From Rhizobium sp. CF080 (GTDB lineage Bacteria > Pseudomonadota > Alphaproteobacteria > Rhizobiales > Rhizobiaceae), in assembly GCF_000282095.2 (NCBI RefSeq), contig NZ_AKKC02000004.1, positions 992,001 to 1,056,000 of the forward strand: a stretch of 64,000 nt of DNA, written 5' to 3'. Made by a program: the position numbers and the translations under genes. The number at the start of each line of letters is the position of its first letter. The first letter of the stretch is position 1. Shown one piece after another: positions 43,580 through 52,741 of the stretch. The notes under the pieces are model-generated. The model ran no database searches, was not told the DNA's origin, and worked only from the letters and a program-made list of their open reading frames with translations.

Positions 43580-43589
43580 TTTCCGCCAG

Positions 43590-43612
43590 GGGTGCCGGCA
43601 AGGCCGGCACCC
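43590..43612 (+). promoter_or_regulatory. Strong hairpin after Liv-type binding-protein gene
   Basis: Perfect ten-base arms GGGTGCCGGC (43590-43599) and GCCGGCACCC (43603-43612) with loop AAG are followed by TCTTTCTT. It looks like a rho-independent terminator placed inside an operon. Partial read-through would give excess binding protein over permeases; inferred role. Confidence 0.75.
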
Positions 43613-43636
43613 TCTTTCTTCGAAGGCAAGAAACTC

Positions 43637-44521
43637 ATGGCTCAATTCCTGCAAGTCCTCCTTTCGGGCCTGGCAACGGGATCGATCTACGCATTGGCGG
43701 CGATCGGCTTCACCCTGCTCTGGCAGGCGGCTCAAACGGTGAATTTCGCACAGGGCGAATTCGTCATGCTGCCGGCATTCTTTGTGCTCATCGCGATGGG
43801 CTTAGGCTTGCCGCTGCCGGTCGCACTTCTTGTCGCGCTCGCAGTGTCCGTGTTCGTCCTCGGCTATCTCTTCAAGCGCCTGATCGTCGAACCGATGAAA
43901 GCGTCGAAGACCGGCGGCGGGCTGCCGCTCGTCATCGCCACGATGTCGCTCGCGATCTTCCTGAAGGAAGGCGTCAAGGAATTTTACGGCGCAGAAGCGC
44001 AGCCCTATCCGGAGCTCGTTTCAGGCGGCAGCTGGGATGTTTTCGGAGCGATCGTCTCGGTCACCGATATCGCGCATCTTGCCATTTCGCTGGGCGTCGT
44101 GGTGCTTCTCACGCTCTTCCTCAATCGCACGAGGACCGGCCGTGCCATGCAGGCCACCGCGCAGAACCCTGACGTCGCCAAGATTCTTGGCGTGGATACC
44201 AAGCGCATGGTTCTCTATACGTTTCTGATCAACGCAGCGCTTGCGACGCTCGCCTCGTTTCTCATCACGCCGTTCTATCTCGCCAAGTTTTCGAACGGTG
44301 AATATCTCGGCCTGATCGCTTTCATCGCCGCGATCGTCGGGGGCTTCAACCAGATCCGCGGTGCGCTGGCGGGCGGCCTGCTGATCGGCGTCCTGGATAA
44401 CATGACCGCGACTTATGTCACTGCCGAATACCGCGCCGCCGTCCCGCTCGTGCTGCTGATCGTCATCATCCTGTGGCGGCCCGAGGGCCTGCTCGGTACA
44501 TCCGAAGGAAGGAGCGTCTGA
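43637..44521 (+). CDS. ABC transporter permease, LivH-type
   Basis: The 294-residue inner-membrane protein of the BPD_transp_2 family begins MAQFLQVLLSGLATGSIYAL, the standard LivH start, and has VNFAQGEFVML, ATAQNPDVAKILGVD as the ATPase-docking loop and the closing IILWRPEGLLG. An upstream extension of the frame lies across the hairpin and is rejected. The stop overlaps the LivM-type start by one base. Confidence 0.93.
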   Translation: MAQFLQVLLSGLATGSIYALAAIGFTLLWQAAQTVNFAQGEFVMLPAFFVLIAMGLGLPLPVALLVALAVSVFVLGYLFKRLIVEPMKASKTGGGLPLVIATMSLAIFLKEGVKEFYGAEAQPYPELVSGGSWDVFGAIVSVTDIAHLAISLGVVVLLTLFLNRTRTGRAMQATAQNPDVAKILGVDTKRMVLYTFLINAALATLASFLITPFYLAKFSNGEYLGLIAFIAAIVGGFNQIRGALAGGLLIGVLDNMTATYVTAEYRAAVPLVLLIVIILWRPEGLLGTSEGRSV

Positions 44522-45531
44522 TGGCCATCATCCCAAAATGGGCCTTTATCCTCGTCGGGATCGTCCTTCTCGTCCTCGCGCCTATCGGCCAGGGCAATTA
44601 CGTGGCGCTCATCCTTTGCTCGTGGCTGATGTACACGATTGCCGCCATGGGCCTCAACCTGACGCTCGGTTATGCGGGGCAGATCTCGCTGGCACAGGGA
44701 TCGTTCATGGCGATCGGCGCCTATATCACCGCGCTCCTGACACTTTCTGGCGTCCACTGGCTGGTCGCCATGCCGCTCGCGGTTCTCGGCTGCTTCATTG
44801 TTGGCCTGCTCGTCGGTTTCCCGGCGCTGCGCGTCAAGGGCCACTTCCTCGCCTTCGTGACGCTTGCCTTCAACACGCTCGTGGTGCTGGTGCTGCGCAA
44901 CGAGGACTGGCTGACGGGCGGCTCCTACGGCAAATCGAACATGCCGCGGCCGGATTTCTGGCTGTTCAATACCGGCACGAAATCAACTTTCCTGTCGATC
45001 CCGCTCAGCTCGAACCAGAAGATGTACTACCTCTGCCTCGCCGTCTTCATCGTCTTTGCGCTCCTGATGTATGGGCTGATCCGCTCGCCCTGGGGACGCG
45101 CGTTCAAGGGCCTGCGCGAGAACCCGATCCGTGCTGAAAGCCTCGGCCTGGACACGCGGCGTCTCACCCTGCTCGCATTTGCGATCGGCTCGGCGGCGGG
45201 CGGGCTTGCCGGCGCGCTCGTTTCGCCGGTTGTGCAGTATATCGAGCCGAATTCCTTTGCCCTGCAGCATTCGCTGCGGATCCTGCTCATGGTCGTCGTC
45301 GGTGGTTCCGGATTCTTCTTCGGCCCCATGCTCGGTGCTGCGGTGGTGATCCTGCTTCCGGAGTTCCTGCGTTTCACCGAAGGCTATTACCTCATCATCT
45401 ATTCGGGCCTGGTCATCGTGCTGATGGTCTATTCACCAAGCGGGCTGATGGGGGTCGGCAGCCGTATCGTCGCGGCGGTCCGCCCGAAGCGTGTTGCTCG
45501 CACCGACATGAAGGAAGGGGCGCAGCTATGA
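44521..45531 (+). CDS. ABC transporter permease, LivM-type
   Basis: The 336-residue second permease has AMGLNLTLGYAGQISLAQGS near the N terminus and the docking loop KGLRENPIRAESLGLDTRRL, both characteristic of LivM. Around ten hydrophobic segments are visible. It overlaps the upstream permease gene by one base and the downstream ATPase gene by ATGA. It forms the translocation pathway with the LivH-type subunit. Confidence 0.93.
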   Translation: MAIIPKWAFILVGIVLLVLAPIGQGNYVALILCSWLMYTIAAMGLNLTLGYAGQISLAQGSFMAIGAYITALLTLSGVHWLVAMPLAVLGCFIVGLLVGFPALRVKGHFLAFVTLAFNTLVVLVLRNEDWLTGGSYGKSNMPRPDFWLFNTGTKSTFLSIPLSSNQKMYYLCLAVFIVFALLMYGLIRSPWGRAFKGLRENPIRAESLGLDTRRLTLLAFAIGSAAGGLAGALVSPVVQYIEPNSFALQHSLRILLMVVVGGSGFFFGPMLGAAVVILLPEFLRFTEGYYLIIYSGLVIVLMVYSPSGLMGVGSRIVAAVRPKRVARTDMKEGAQL

Positions 45532-46274
45532 GCGATACGGTTCTTTCCGTCCGCAACATCTCTAAATCCTTCGGCGGCATCCGGGCGGTCAACGATGTCA
45601 GCTTCGAGGTCGGCAAGGGCGAGGTGCTCGGCCTGATCGGCCCGAACGGGTCGGGAAAGTCGACGCTGTTCAACTGTGTGCTGGGCCAGCTTCGGCCGGA
45701 CCAGGGCGAGGTGCATGTGAACGGCAAGCCCGTCGCGGGGATGCGGGCCTGCGATCTGAACAGGCTCGGTGTCGGCCGCACCTTCCAGCAATTGTCTGTC
45801 TTTCCGGAAATGACCGTGCTCGACAATATCATCCTGGCCGGGCAGGAGCACAAGGGCACGATGTGGTCGCGCCTGTTCGGCTCCGCGGATGCCGGGTTAA
45901 GCGGCGAGGCCGACAGGTTGATCGAGTTTTTCCGGCTGCGCCATCTGCGGCAGGAAAAGGCTGGCTCTTTGTCCTATGGCCAGCAGAAATTGCTCGACGC
46001 CGCCATGGCGTTCATGGCAGGGCCTGACCTCGTCCTCCTCGACGAGCCAGCCGGAGGGGTTAACCTGACCATGCTCGGGAACCTCAAGGAAAGGCTGCAG
46101 ACCTACAATCGTGATCACGGCACGACTTTTGTGGTGATCGAGCACAACATGGAATTTGTCATGTCGCTTTGCACGCGGGTCATCGTGCTGGCGGAAGGTT
46201 CGATCATCGCCGAAGGCTCGCCGGAAGAAGTCCGGTCGAACCAGCAGGTCATCGACGCGTATCTCGGAGGCTGA
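45528..46274 (+). CDS. ABC transporter ATP-binding protein, LivG-type
   Basis: The 248-residue ATPase has Walker A GPNGSGKST, signature LSYGQQKLLDAA, Walker B LVLLDEPAGG and the H-loop VIEHNM. LSYGQQK is the usual LivG variant of the LSGGQ signature. AGGVN replaces the more common AGLN after the Walker B. ATGA overlap with LivM and a two-base gap before LivF give tight coupling. Confidence 0.93.
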   Translation: MSDTVLSVRNISKSFGGIRAVNDVSFEVGKGEVLGLIGPNGSGKSTLFNCVLGQLRPDQGEVHVNGKPVAGMRACDLNRLGVGRTFQQLSVFPEMTVLDNIILAGQEHKGTMWSRLFGSADAGLSGEADRLIEFFRLRHLRQEKAGSLSYGQQKLLDAAMAFMAGPDLVLLDEPAGGVNLTMLGNLKERLQTYNRDHGTTFVVIEHNMEFVMSLCTRVIVLAEGSIIAEGSPEEVRSNQQVIDAYLGG

Positions 46275-46276
46275 TC

Positions 46277-46999
46277 ATGCTGGAAGTCAAGGAAGTCTAC
46301 GGTGGTTACGGCAAGGTCGTCATCCTGAACGGCGTCTCGTTCAAGATCCCGCAGGCCTCGATTACCACTGTCATCGGCCCTAACGGCGCCGGCAAGTCGA
46401 CCGTTTTCAAGGCGATCTTTGGCCTGCTCGACATTCATGCCGGACAGATCTTGCTCGAAGGCAAAGACGTGACGCGCCTGACACCGCGTGAAATGATCGG
46501 CCGAGGTGTCACTTACGTACCGCAGGGGCGCAATCTGGTGCCGCAACTCTCCGTCTATCACAATCTCGAACTCGGCGGCATCACGGTCAAGGACCAGGCC
46601 ATGGTGCGGGACCGGATCGAAGTGGTGATGGATCAGTTTCCGGCACTTCGTCAGCATCGCGACCGCAAAGCGATCGAGCTTTCCGGCGGCCAGCAGAAGC
46701 AGCTCGAAGTGGCACGCGCCCTGCTTCTCGATCCAAAGCTGATCCTGATCGACGAACCGTCCATCGGCCTGTCGCCAAACCTGGTACAGGAAGTCTTCCG
46801 TACCCTGATGCGGCTCCGCGACCAGGGCGTGACGATCCTCATGGTCGAGCAGAATGCCAAGGCCGCGCTCGCCATGTCGGATTATGGCCTCGTGCTGGAA
46901 CTCGGCCAGACCCGCATGCACGACCGAGCCGAAAAACTGCTTGCCGACCCCCGCGTCGGGCGGTTGTTCCTTGGTGGACATATCGAAGAGATTCAGTAA
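46277..46999 (+). CDS. ABC transporter ATP-binding protein, LivF-type
   Basis: The 240-residue ATPase has Walker A GPNGAGKST, signature LSGGQQKQLEVAR, Walker B LILIDEPSIGLSP and the LivF-specific YVPQGRNLVPQLSV. ATG 46277 is chosen over the longer frame, which lies inside the LivG-type gene. It ends the five-gene importer. An inverted repeat that may terminate the operon follows at 47137-47162. Confidence 0.93.
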   Translation: MLEVKEVYGGYGKVVILNGVSFKIPQASITTVIGPNGAGKSTVFKAIFGLLDIHAGQILLEGKDVTRLTPREMIGRGVTYVPQGRNLVPQLSVYHNLELGGITVKDQAMVRDRIEVVMDQFPALRQHRDRKAIELSGGQQKQLEVARALLLDPKLILIDEPSIGLSPNLVQEVFRTLMRLRDQGVTILMVEQNAKAALAMSDYGLVLELGQTRMHDRAEKLLADPRVGRLFLGGHIEEIQ

Positions 47000-47136
47000 T
47001 TCATCCAAGCTGCTGAGGCTATCCAACGTCGTGTCCTGGCGAATTTGAGCATGCATTGAAAACTTATTGGGCTGCGTGATTTCGAATTTGCCGCCAGCTA
47101 AATTGACCCGCTAAAACAACCTCATAGGGAGCAAGT

Positions 47137-47162
47137 TGAGGCGTCCGCCAGAAGGCGCCTCA
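47137..47162. terminator. Possible terminator after Liv-type operon
   Basis: Seven-base arms TGAGGCG (47137-47143) and CGCCTCA (47156-47162) pair perfectly, and a second small inverted repeat AGCTGG/CCAGCT follows at about 47162-47181. No T tract is present. The gap 47000-47242 also contains the promoter region of the next gene; nothing else gene-like is seen there. Confidence 0.4.
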
Positions 47163-47242
47163 GCTGGTATGAGGTCCAGCTTATGCGCCGGCGAGCATAA
47201 CCGGCACGCCCAAGCAATTCGGATAAAGGAGACAGCACGAGC

Positions 47243-47851
47243 ATGGATATGACGACCGGAAAATCCGGGCTTGATGCCGCCGGCCTGGACACGATCTTCC
47301 TGGAAGCCCACACGTATTATTCATGGCTCGACAAACCGGTATCCGTGAGCCTGTTACGGCAGGTCTACGATCTTGCCCGCATGGGGCCGACCAGTGGCAA
47401 TTGCTGCCCGATGCGGATCGTTTTCGTCAATACGCCGGAAGGCCGCGCGCGCCTCAAGCCGGGCCTGAGGCCCGGCAATGTCGACCAGACGATGTCTGCG
47501 CCGGCAACGGCGATCATTGGCACGGACATGGAATTCTACAAACACATTCCACGTCTTGCGCCGCATGCGGTGGCGCGTATCGCCGTCTACGAGGCCGACC
47601 AAGAGTTGGCGCAGCGTGCGGCGTTCCGCAATGCGACGCTTCAAGGCGCCTATCTCATTATGGCGGCCCGGTCGCTCGGCTTGGATTGCGGTCCGATGTC
47701 CGGTTTCCTTCATGATGTGGTTGACGAGGAGTTCTTTGCGGGCACGTCGGTCAAATCCAATTTCCTGATCAATATCGGCTACGGCAATCCGGCCAGCGTG
47801 CGTCCGCGGGGCGATCGTTTCGATTTCGACGAGGTCTGCCAGATCGCCTGA
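47243..47851 (+). CDS. Nitroreductase family protein, RutE-like (malonic semialdehyde reductase type)
   Basis: The 202-residue FMN-binding nitroreductase-fold protein contains YYSWLDKPVSVSLLRQVYDL and ARMGPTSGNCCPMRIVFV, which match the RutE/YdfG-linked branch that reduces malonic semialdehyde to 3-hydroxypropionate in pyrimidine breakdown. No other rut genes are visible. Its place between the Liv importer and an aldehyde dehydrogenase suggests it handles a small semialdehyde or another electrophile made by the local pathway. Specificity is inferred only from family. Confidence 0.85.
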   Translation: MDMTTGKSGLDAAGLDTIFLEAHTYYSWLDKPVSVSLLRQVYDLARMGPTSGNCCPMRIVFVNTPEGRARLKPGLRPGNVDQTMSAPATAIIGTDMEFYKHIPRLAPHAVARIAVYEADQELAQRAAFRNATLQGAYLIMAARSLGLDCGPMSGFLHDVVDEEFFAGTSVKSNFLINIGYGNPASVRPRGDRFDFDEVCQIA

Positions 47852-48016
47852 TCGGGCAGCCTGCGGCTCTGCAGGCAAGGAAAACAGCACAGGCAGGCTC
47901 TTCGGCACCGCGCATGTGAAGCGCACGGATGCAACGGTGCTGCTTGCCTTCAGGAATGACATGCGACGATGGCGGCGTAGCGCGTCTCATCGTCGGCTCG
48001 ATACAGGTAGGAGATT

Positions 48017-49534
48017 ATGGGAAACGATACGACAACCAACCCCCATTCCAAGGCGGCAACACGATCGATCGGCGACATGCTGCCGTCGCATCGGGATCTC
48101 TTTTATGCGGGCGCGTGGCATGCGCCTCGAAGTGGCCGTTACGTTGAGTTCTTCAATCCGGGATCTGGCGAGACGCTCGGCAGTGTCGCGGAAGCATCTG
48201 CGGCCGATGTGGATGTAGCGGTTGCGGCAGCCGCTCGTGCCTATGAGGAATGGCGGCTGGTACTTCCTTCGGAGCGCGCCAAGATCTTGCGTCGCATGGC
48301 TGCCATCGTGCGGGAGAATGCCGAAGAACTGGCGATGATCGATGCGGCGGACAGCGGCAATCCGGTCCACGAGATGATCGGCGACGCCATGAACGCGGCC
48401 TCCCAGCTCGAATTTTTTGCCGGACTGGTCACCGAAATGAAAGGCTCGTCCGTGCCGCTTGGGCCGGATTCGGTGAATTTTTCGGTTCGCGAGCCGCGTG
48501 GCGTGGTCGCCCGCATCATCCCGTTCAACCACCCGTTCATGTTCTGCGCAGCGAAGACCGCAGCCCCCCTTGCTGCCGGCAACACGGTCGTCGTCAAGCC
48601 GCCGGATCAGGCGCCGTTGTCCTCGCTCCGTTATGCCGAACTGGTCGGCGGGCTGTTACCGCCTGGCGTCTTCAACGTCGTGCCCGGTGGCCGGGATGTC
48701 GGGGCGGCACTTGCCCAGCATCCCTCGGTGGCCATGGTTGCGCTGATCGGCTCGGTCGGTGCCGGCAAGGCGGTCATGCGTGCTGCATCCGATACGTTGA
48801 AACCCGTACTTCTCGAACTCGGCGGCAAAAACGCGCTGATTGCGATGCCGGATTCCGATCCGGACGAGGTTGCGGCTGCCGCTATCGCAGGCATGAATTT
48901 CACCTGGTGCGGCCAGTCCTGCGGCTCGACCAGCCGGGCTTTTATTCACGAGAGCATCTACGACGCCGTCGTAGAGCGCATGAAAAGCCGGGCTTCGGCC
49001 TTCAAGCCGGGCCTTCCGACCGAGCACGCCACAACGATGGGCGCGATCATCAGCAGGACCCAGCTGGAACGGGTCGTCAGCTATATCGACGCCGGCACAA
49101 GCGAAGGCGCCCGCCTGCTGACCGGCGGCAAGCGGCCGGACGATCCGGCACTCGCCAAGGGCAACTTCATCGAGGCTACCATTTTCGTTGACGTGAAACA
49201 GGAGATGCGGATCGCCAGCGAGGAGATTTTTGGACCCGTACTTTCCGTTCTGAAGTGGAACGACGAGGCGCAGATGCTGAAAGAGGTCAATAGCGTCGAC
49301 TACGGCTTGACCTGCTCGATCTGGACGAACGACGTCCGTAAGGCGCACCGGCTGGCCGCCGTTGTCCAGGCGGGTTTCGTCTGGATCAACGAAGTGTCGC
49401 GACATCTGCTGGGCACCCCTTTCGGCGGCTACAAACAGTCCGGCATGGGGCGTGAGGAGTGCTTGGAAGAGCTTCTGAGCTTCACGCAGGAAAAGCATAT
49501 CCACGTTAACCTGAAGCGCCCGGCGAGAAGCTGA
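48017..49534 (+). CDS. NAD(P)-dependent aldehyde dehydrogenase
   Basis: The 505-residue ALDH has catalytic N171 (IIPFNHPFMF), E267 (LLELGGKN) and the nucleophile C302 (GQSCGSTSR). LIGSVGAGKAV holds the cofactor turn. The start at 48017 follows GTAGGAG. It resembles betaine/benzaldehyde-type dehydrogenases, with no better assignment from motifs. Downstream a TTT importer and a decarboxylase-like ThDP enzyme follow on the same strand, so a natural scheme is: 2-oxo acid imported, decarboxylated by the ThDP enzyme, and the aldehyde oxidised here. That is inference. Confidence 0.88.
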   Translation: MGNDTTTNPHSKAATRSIGDMLPSHRDLFYAGAWHAPRSGRYVEFFNPGSGETLGSVAEASAADVDVAVAAAARAYEEWRLVLPSERAKILRRMAAIVRENAEELAMIDAADSGNPVHEMIGDAMNAASQLEFFAGLVTEMKGSSVPLGPDSVNFSVREPRGVVARIIPFNHPFMFCAAKTAAPLAAGNTVVVKPPDQAPLSSLRYAELVGGLLPPGVFNVVPGGRDVGAALAQHPSVAMVALIGSVGAGKAVMRAASDTLKPVLLELGGKNALIAMPDSDPDEVAAAAIAGMNFTWCGQSCGSTSRAFIHESIYDAVVERMKSRASAFKPGLPTEHATTMGAIISRTQLERVVSYIDAGTSEGARLLTGGKRPDDPALAKGNFIEATIFVDVKQEMRIASEEIFGPVLSVLKWNDEAQMLKEVNSVDYGLTCSIWTNDVRKAHRLAAVVQAGFVWINEVSRHLLGTPFGGYKQSGMGREECLEELLSFTQEKHIHVNLKRPARS

Positions 49535-49591
49535 GGCCGCGCTTTCTGCAGGGTGAATTCGAAGTAGGCATAGCACACTGGGAGGAGTCGA

Positions 49592-50578
49592 ATGCCAAAT
49601 CTGAGCCGGAAAGTCGCAGTCCGTTTGGGACTTGCAGCACTGTCGCTCGCGCTTGTGGGAACCACGAGCGTGCGTGCGGCCGAAGACGTATCCAAATATC
49701 CGAGCAAGCGCATCAATATCGTCGTCGGTTTCGCGGCGGGCGGATTTGCCGACACGCTTGCGCGTCTGATCGGGCAGAAACTGCAGGACAAGTGGGGCCA
49801 GACGGTCGTCATTGACAACCGTGCGGGTGCAGGCGGCAACACGGCTGCCAAATACGTGGCTGGCGTGGAACCTGACGCCTATACGATTCTTGCGACCACG
49901 ACCGCCATCGCCATCAACGAGACACTCTACAAGCAGCGTGACTATAAGCTCGACGAGCTGACGGCGGTCGCCATGCCCGCCTCGTCGGCGGAATCGCTCG
50001 CGACACATCCGAGCAAGCCGGGCAATCTCAAGGATTTCCTGGCCTGGGCCAAGGATAGGGAGATCACTTACGGTACGGCAGGTGTCGGCTCCGGCTCGCA
50101 TATCGCCGCCGAATATTTCTTCAAGGTTCTGGCCAAGGTGAAGGCCAACCATGTGCCGTTCCGCGGTGGTGCACTATCGGTACAGGCGGCCGTCGGTAAC
50201 CAGATCGACACTGTCGCCTCGTCCTTCGGTTCGGCGCCACAGATCGTCGAGGGCAAGCTGGCGGGTCTGGCAGTGGCCGGCACCGAGCGTTCGGTCGCCA
50301 TGCCGAAGGTACCGACCTACGAGGAAGGCGGCTTCAAGGGCTTCGTGGCGGAATCCTGGGTTGGGTTCTTCCTGCCTTCGAAGACCGACCCGAAGATCGT
50401 CGACAAGCTGAACGGCGCAATCAACGACATCATCAACGATCCGCAGACCAAGCAGTATCTCACCGGCCTCGGCTACCAGCTGAAGACCCGCTCTACCGCC
50501 GAGTCGGAGAAGTATCTCCTCTCCGAGGTCGATAACTGGGGCAAGATGGTCAAGGCAACCGGAGTGACGGTCGAATAG
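49592..50578 (+). CDS. tctC: Tripartite tricarboxylate transporter substrate-binding protein (TctC/Bug family)
   Basis: The 328-residue protein has a signal peptide (hydrophobic core 12-24, cleavage near VRAA at 30). The mature start YPSKRINIVVGFAAGGFAD and the DNRAGAGGNTAAKYV ligand loop are classic Bug-family elements. GGGAGGAG precedes ATG 49592. It is followed by a GC-rich hairpin, then TctB and TctA genes, giving a canonical C-B-A order unlike the other two TTT sets in this window. The ligand is unknown. Confidence 0.9.
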   Translation: MPNLSRKVAVRLGLAALSLALVGTTSVRAAEDVSKYPSKRINIVVGFAAGGFADTLARLIGQKLQDKWGQTVVIDNRAGAGGNTAAKYVAGVEPDAYTILATTTAIAINETLYKQRDYKLDELTAVAMPASSAESLATHPSKPGNLKDFLAWAKDREITYGTAGVGSGSHIAAEYFFKVLAKVKANHVPFRGGALSVQAAVGNQIDTVASSFGSAPQIVEGKLAGLAVAGTERSVAMPKVPTYEEGGFKGFVAESWVGFFLPSKTDPKIVDKLNGAINDIINDPQTKQYLTGLGYQLKTRSTAESEKYLLSEVDNWGKMVKATGVTVE

Positions 50579-50594
50579 GCACGAGAACCGGCCA

Positions 50595-50614
50595 CCGCCG
50601 GCAGGTGCCGGCGG
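50595..50614 (+). promoter_or_regulatory. Intercistronic hairpin between TctC and TctB genes
   Basis: Perfect eight-base arms CCGCCGGC (50595-50602) and GCCGGCGG (50607-50614) with loop AGGT lie 16 bases after the TctC stop. It is one of four binding-protein/permease junctions here with such an element. Confidence 0.65.
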
Positions 50615-50704
50615 CGAGGCCTGATTTAAAGGTACACATGGCTGGCGGCGAACCATGTGCCGAATTGAACAGATATTCCGGGTCTTTACCCAAAGGCAGG
50701 TGCC

Positions 50705-51175
50705 ATGCGCGGCTTCATACGAGCCCCTCAAAACTTCATATCCGGCCTTGCCCTGATCTGCCTGGCGGTCTTCGCCATCTGGGCCGTCAGGAAGCTTTCG
50801 CAGGGAACGTTCAGCTCGATGGGCCCAGCGATGATGCCGCGATGGGTGGCCGTCGCCATCGGCATCTGCGGCGTGGTCCTCATCGTGCAGTCCTTCCTCG
50901 ACAATGGGCCACCGCTAGAGCACTGGAGCGCCCGCGGTCCGATCTTCGTGTGCCTCGGCATGCTCGCCTTCGCTGTCGGCATGATCAATGTCGGCTTCCT
51001 GCTGGCTGCGCCAGTGGCCATGGTGATCTGCGGTTTCGGCAGCAGCGAGGTGCGCTGGAAGGAGCTGATTCTGCTGGCCCTGGCGCTGACGGCCTTCTGC
51101 GTGGCGCTATTCGGCTATGCGCTGCACCAGCCGATGCCGATCCTGACGCTTCCCGGCCTGACCCTCGAGTTGTGA
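50705..51175 (+). CDS. tctB: Tripartite tricarboxylate transporter small membrane subunit TctB
   Basis: The 156-residue protein with four hydrophobic segments has TctB features: ALICLAVFAIWAVRKLSQGT near the start, GPAMMPRWVAVAIGICG in the middle, and a hydrophobic C-terminal half. It starts at ATG 50705 preceded by AGGCAGG and ends two bases before tctA. Another open frame across this region belongs to the tctA reading frame extended upstream and is not coding. Confidence 0.88.
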   Translation: MRGFIRAPQNFISGLALICLAVFAIWAVRKLSQGTFSSMGPAMMPRWVAVAIGICGVVLIVQSFLDNGPPLEHWSARGPIFVCLGMLAFAVGMINVGFLLAAPVAMVICGFGSSEVRWKELILLALALTAFCVALFGYALHQPMPILTLPGLTLEL

Positions 51176-51177
51176 TC

Positions 51178-52683
51178 ATGTTCGATTTCTTTTCCAATCT
51201 CGCCGTCGGCCTCGGCGTCGCCGTCACGCCCACCAATCTGGCTCTGTGCTTCGTGGGTTGCCTGCTTGGCACGCTTGTCGGCGTCCTGCCGGGTGTCGGC
51301 CCGATCGCAACGATCGCGATCCTGCTGCCGATCACCTTCGGCCTTGAGCCTGTCAGCGCGCTGATCATGCTGTCCGGCATCTATTACGGCGCGCAGTACG
51401 GCGGATCGACGTCTTCCATCCTGCTCAACATTCCAGGTGAGTCGAGCGCCGTCGTCACCGCGCTTGACGGGCACCAGATGGCGCGCAAGGGGCAGGCGGG
51501 CATCGCGCTCGGAATTTCCGCGATCGGCTCCTTCTTCGCGGGCACGGTCGCCACGGTCGTCATTGCAGCGCTCGCCGGACCGCTGACGGAAGTCGCGCTG
51601 GTCTTCGGACCTGCCGAATATTTCTCGCTGATGGTGATGGGCCTTTCCTTTGCCGTGCTTCTGGCGCGTGGTTCGGTGATCAAGGCGATCGCGATGATCC
51701 TCGTCGGCGTCCTTTTATCGACGATCGGGCCGGACCTCACGACCGGGCAGAACCGCATGACGTTCGGCTTCGACTGGCTGGCCGACGGCCTGGATGTCGC
51801 GGTCATCGGCATGGGTCTGTTTGGCATTGCCGAAGTCTTCCGCAATCTCGAAAACGTCGAGCACCGCGAGGTGGTCAAGGGTGTCATCGGTCGGCTGCTG
51901 CCGGGGCGCGACGAGCTGAAGCAGTCCGTCAAGCCGATCTTGCGCGGCACCATCCTCGGCGGCATTCTTGGAATCCTTCCGGGTAACGGCGCGGTACTCG
52001 GTCCCTTTGCTTCCTACACGCTTGAGAAGCGGCTGGCCCGTGATCCCAGCCGCTTCGGCCGCGGCGCGATCGAAGGCGTTGCCGGCCCGGAAAGCGCCAA
52101 CAACGCCGGTGCGCAAACCTCCTTCATTCCGCTCCTGACGCTTGGCATCCCGCCGAATGCCGTCATGGCGCTGATGGTCGGCGCGATGACCCTGCACGGT
52201 ATCGTGCCCGGCCCGCAGGTCATGACCAAGATGCCCGATCTCTTCTGGGGTCTCGTCGCTTCGATGTGGATCGGCAACCTGATGCTGCTCGTCATCAATC
52301 TGCCGCTGATCGGCATCTGGGTGAAGCTGCTTCAGGTTCCTTACCGGCTGATGTTCGTCGGTATCATGATCTTCTGCTGTATCGGCGTCTATTCGCTGAA
52401 CCGCGACCCGGCAGATGTTATCATTCTCATGGTTCTGGCGCTTGCGGGTTACACGCTGGTGAAGTTCGAATTCGAACCGGCACCGCTGACACTCGGCTTC
52501 GTACTCGGCAAGATGATGGAGGAGAACCTCCGCCAGGCGCTGATCATCTCGCGCGGCAGCGCCATGACCTTCATCGAACGGCCTGTCAGTGTCGGCCTGC
52601 TGGTCGTAGCGGTGCTGATGCTCTGCCTCGCCATCCTGCCAAAAATCCGCAATGGCCGCGACGCGGTCTTCGTCGAAGATTGA
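51178..52683 (+). CDS. tctA: Tripartite tricarboxylate transporter large membrane subunit TctA
   Basis: The 501-residue membrane protein has GTLVGVLPGVGPIATIA near residue 37, YYGAQYGGSTSSILLNIPG, GPESANNAGAQTSF and the closing HGIVPGPQVM, all standard for TctA. ATG 51178 is two bases after the tctB stop; the frame is open for hundreds of bases upstream but that stretch is tctB. Same length as the TctA encoded at 8801-10306, and likely a distant paralogue. Confidence 0.92.
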   Translation: MFDFFSNLAVGLGVAVTPTNLALCFVGCLLGTLVGVLPGVGPIATIAILLPITFGLEPVSALIMLSGIYYGAQYGGSTSSILLNIPGESSAVVTALDGHQMARKGQAGIALGISAIGSFFAGTVATVVIAALAGPLTEVALVFGPAEYFSLMVMGLSFAVLLARGSVIKAIAMILVGVLLSTIGPDLTTGQNRMTFGFDWLADGLDVAVIGMGLFGIAEVFRNLENVEHREVVKGVIGRLLPGRDELKQSVKPILRGTILGGILGILPGNGAVLGPFASYTLEKRLARDPSRFGRGAIEGVAGPESANNAGAQTSFIPLLTLGIPPNAVMALMVGAMTLHGIVPGPQVMTKMPDLFWGLVASMWIGNLMLLVINLPLIGIWVKLLQVPYRLMFVGIMIFCCIGVYSLNRDPADVIILMVLALAGYTLVKFEFEPAPLTLGFVLGKMMEENLRQALIISRGSAMTFIERPVSVGLLVVAVLMLCLAILPKIRNGRDAVFVED

Positions 52684-52741
52684 TCAACAGCGTCGGGCAA
52701 TTTGCCCGACGTCTCTGAACACCCGAATTTGGAGTTTTTCG

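Noticed and set aside
50605-51177. Upstream extension of the third tctA frame
   Set aside because: It overlaps tctB, whose own frame has the TctB pattern; the true TctA start is ATG 51178.
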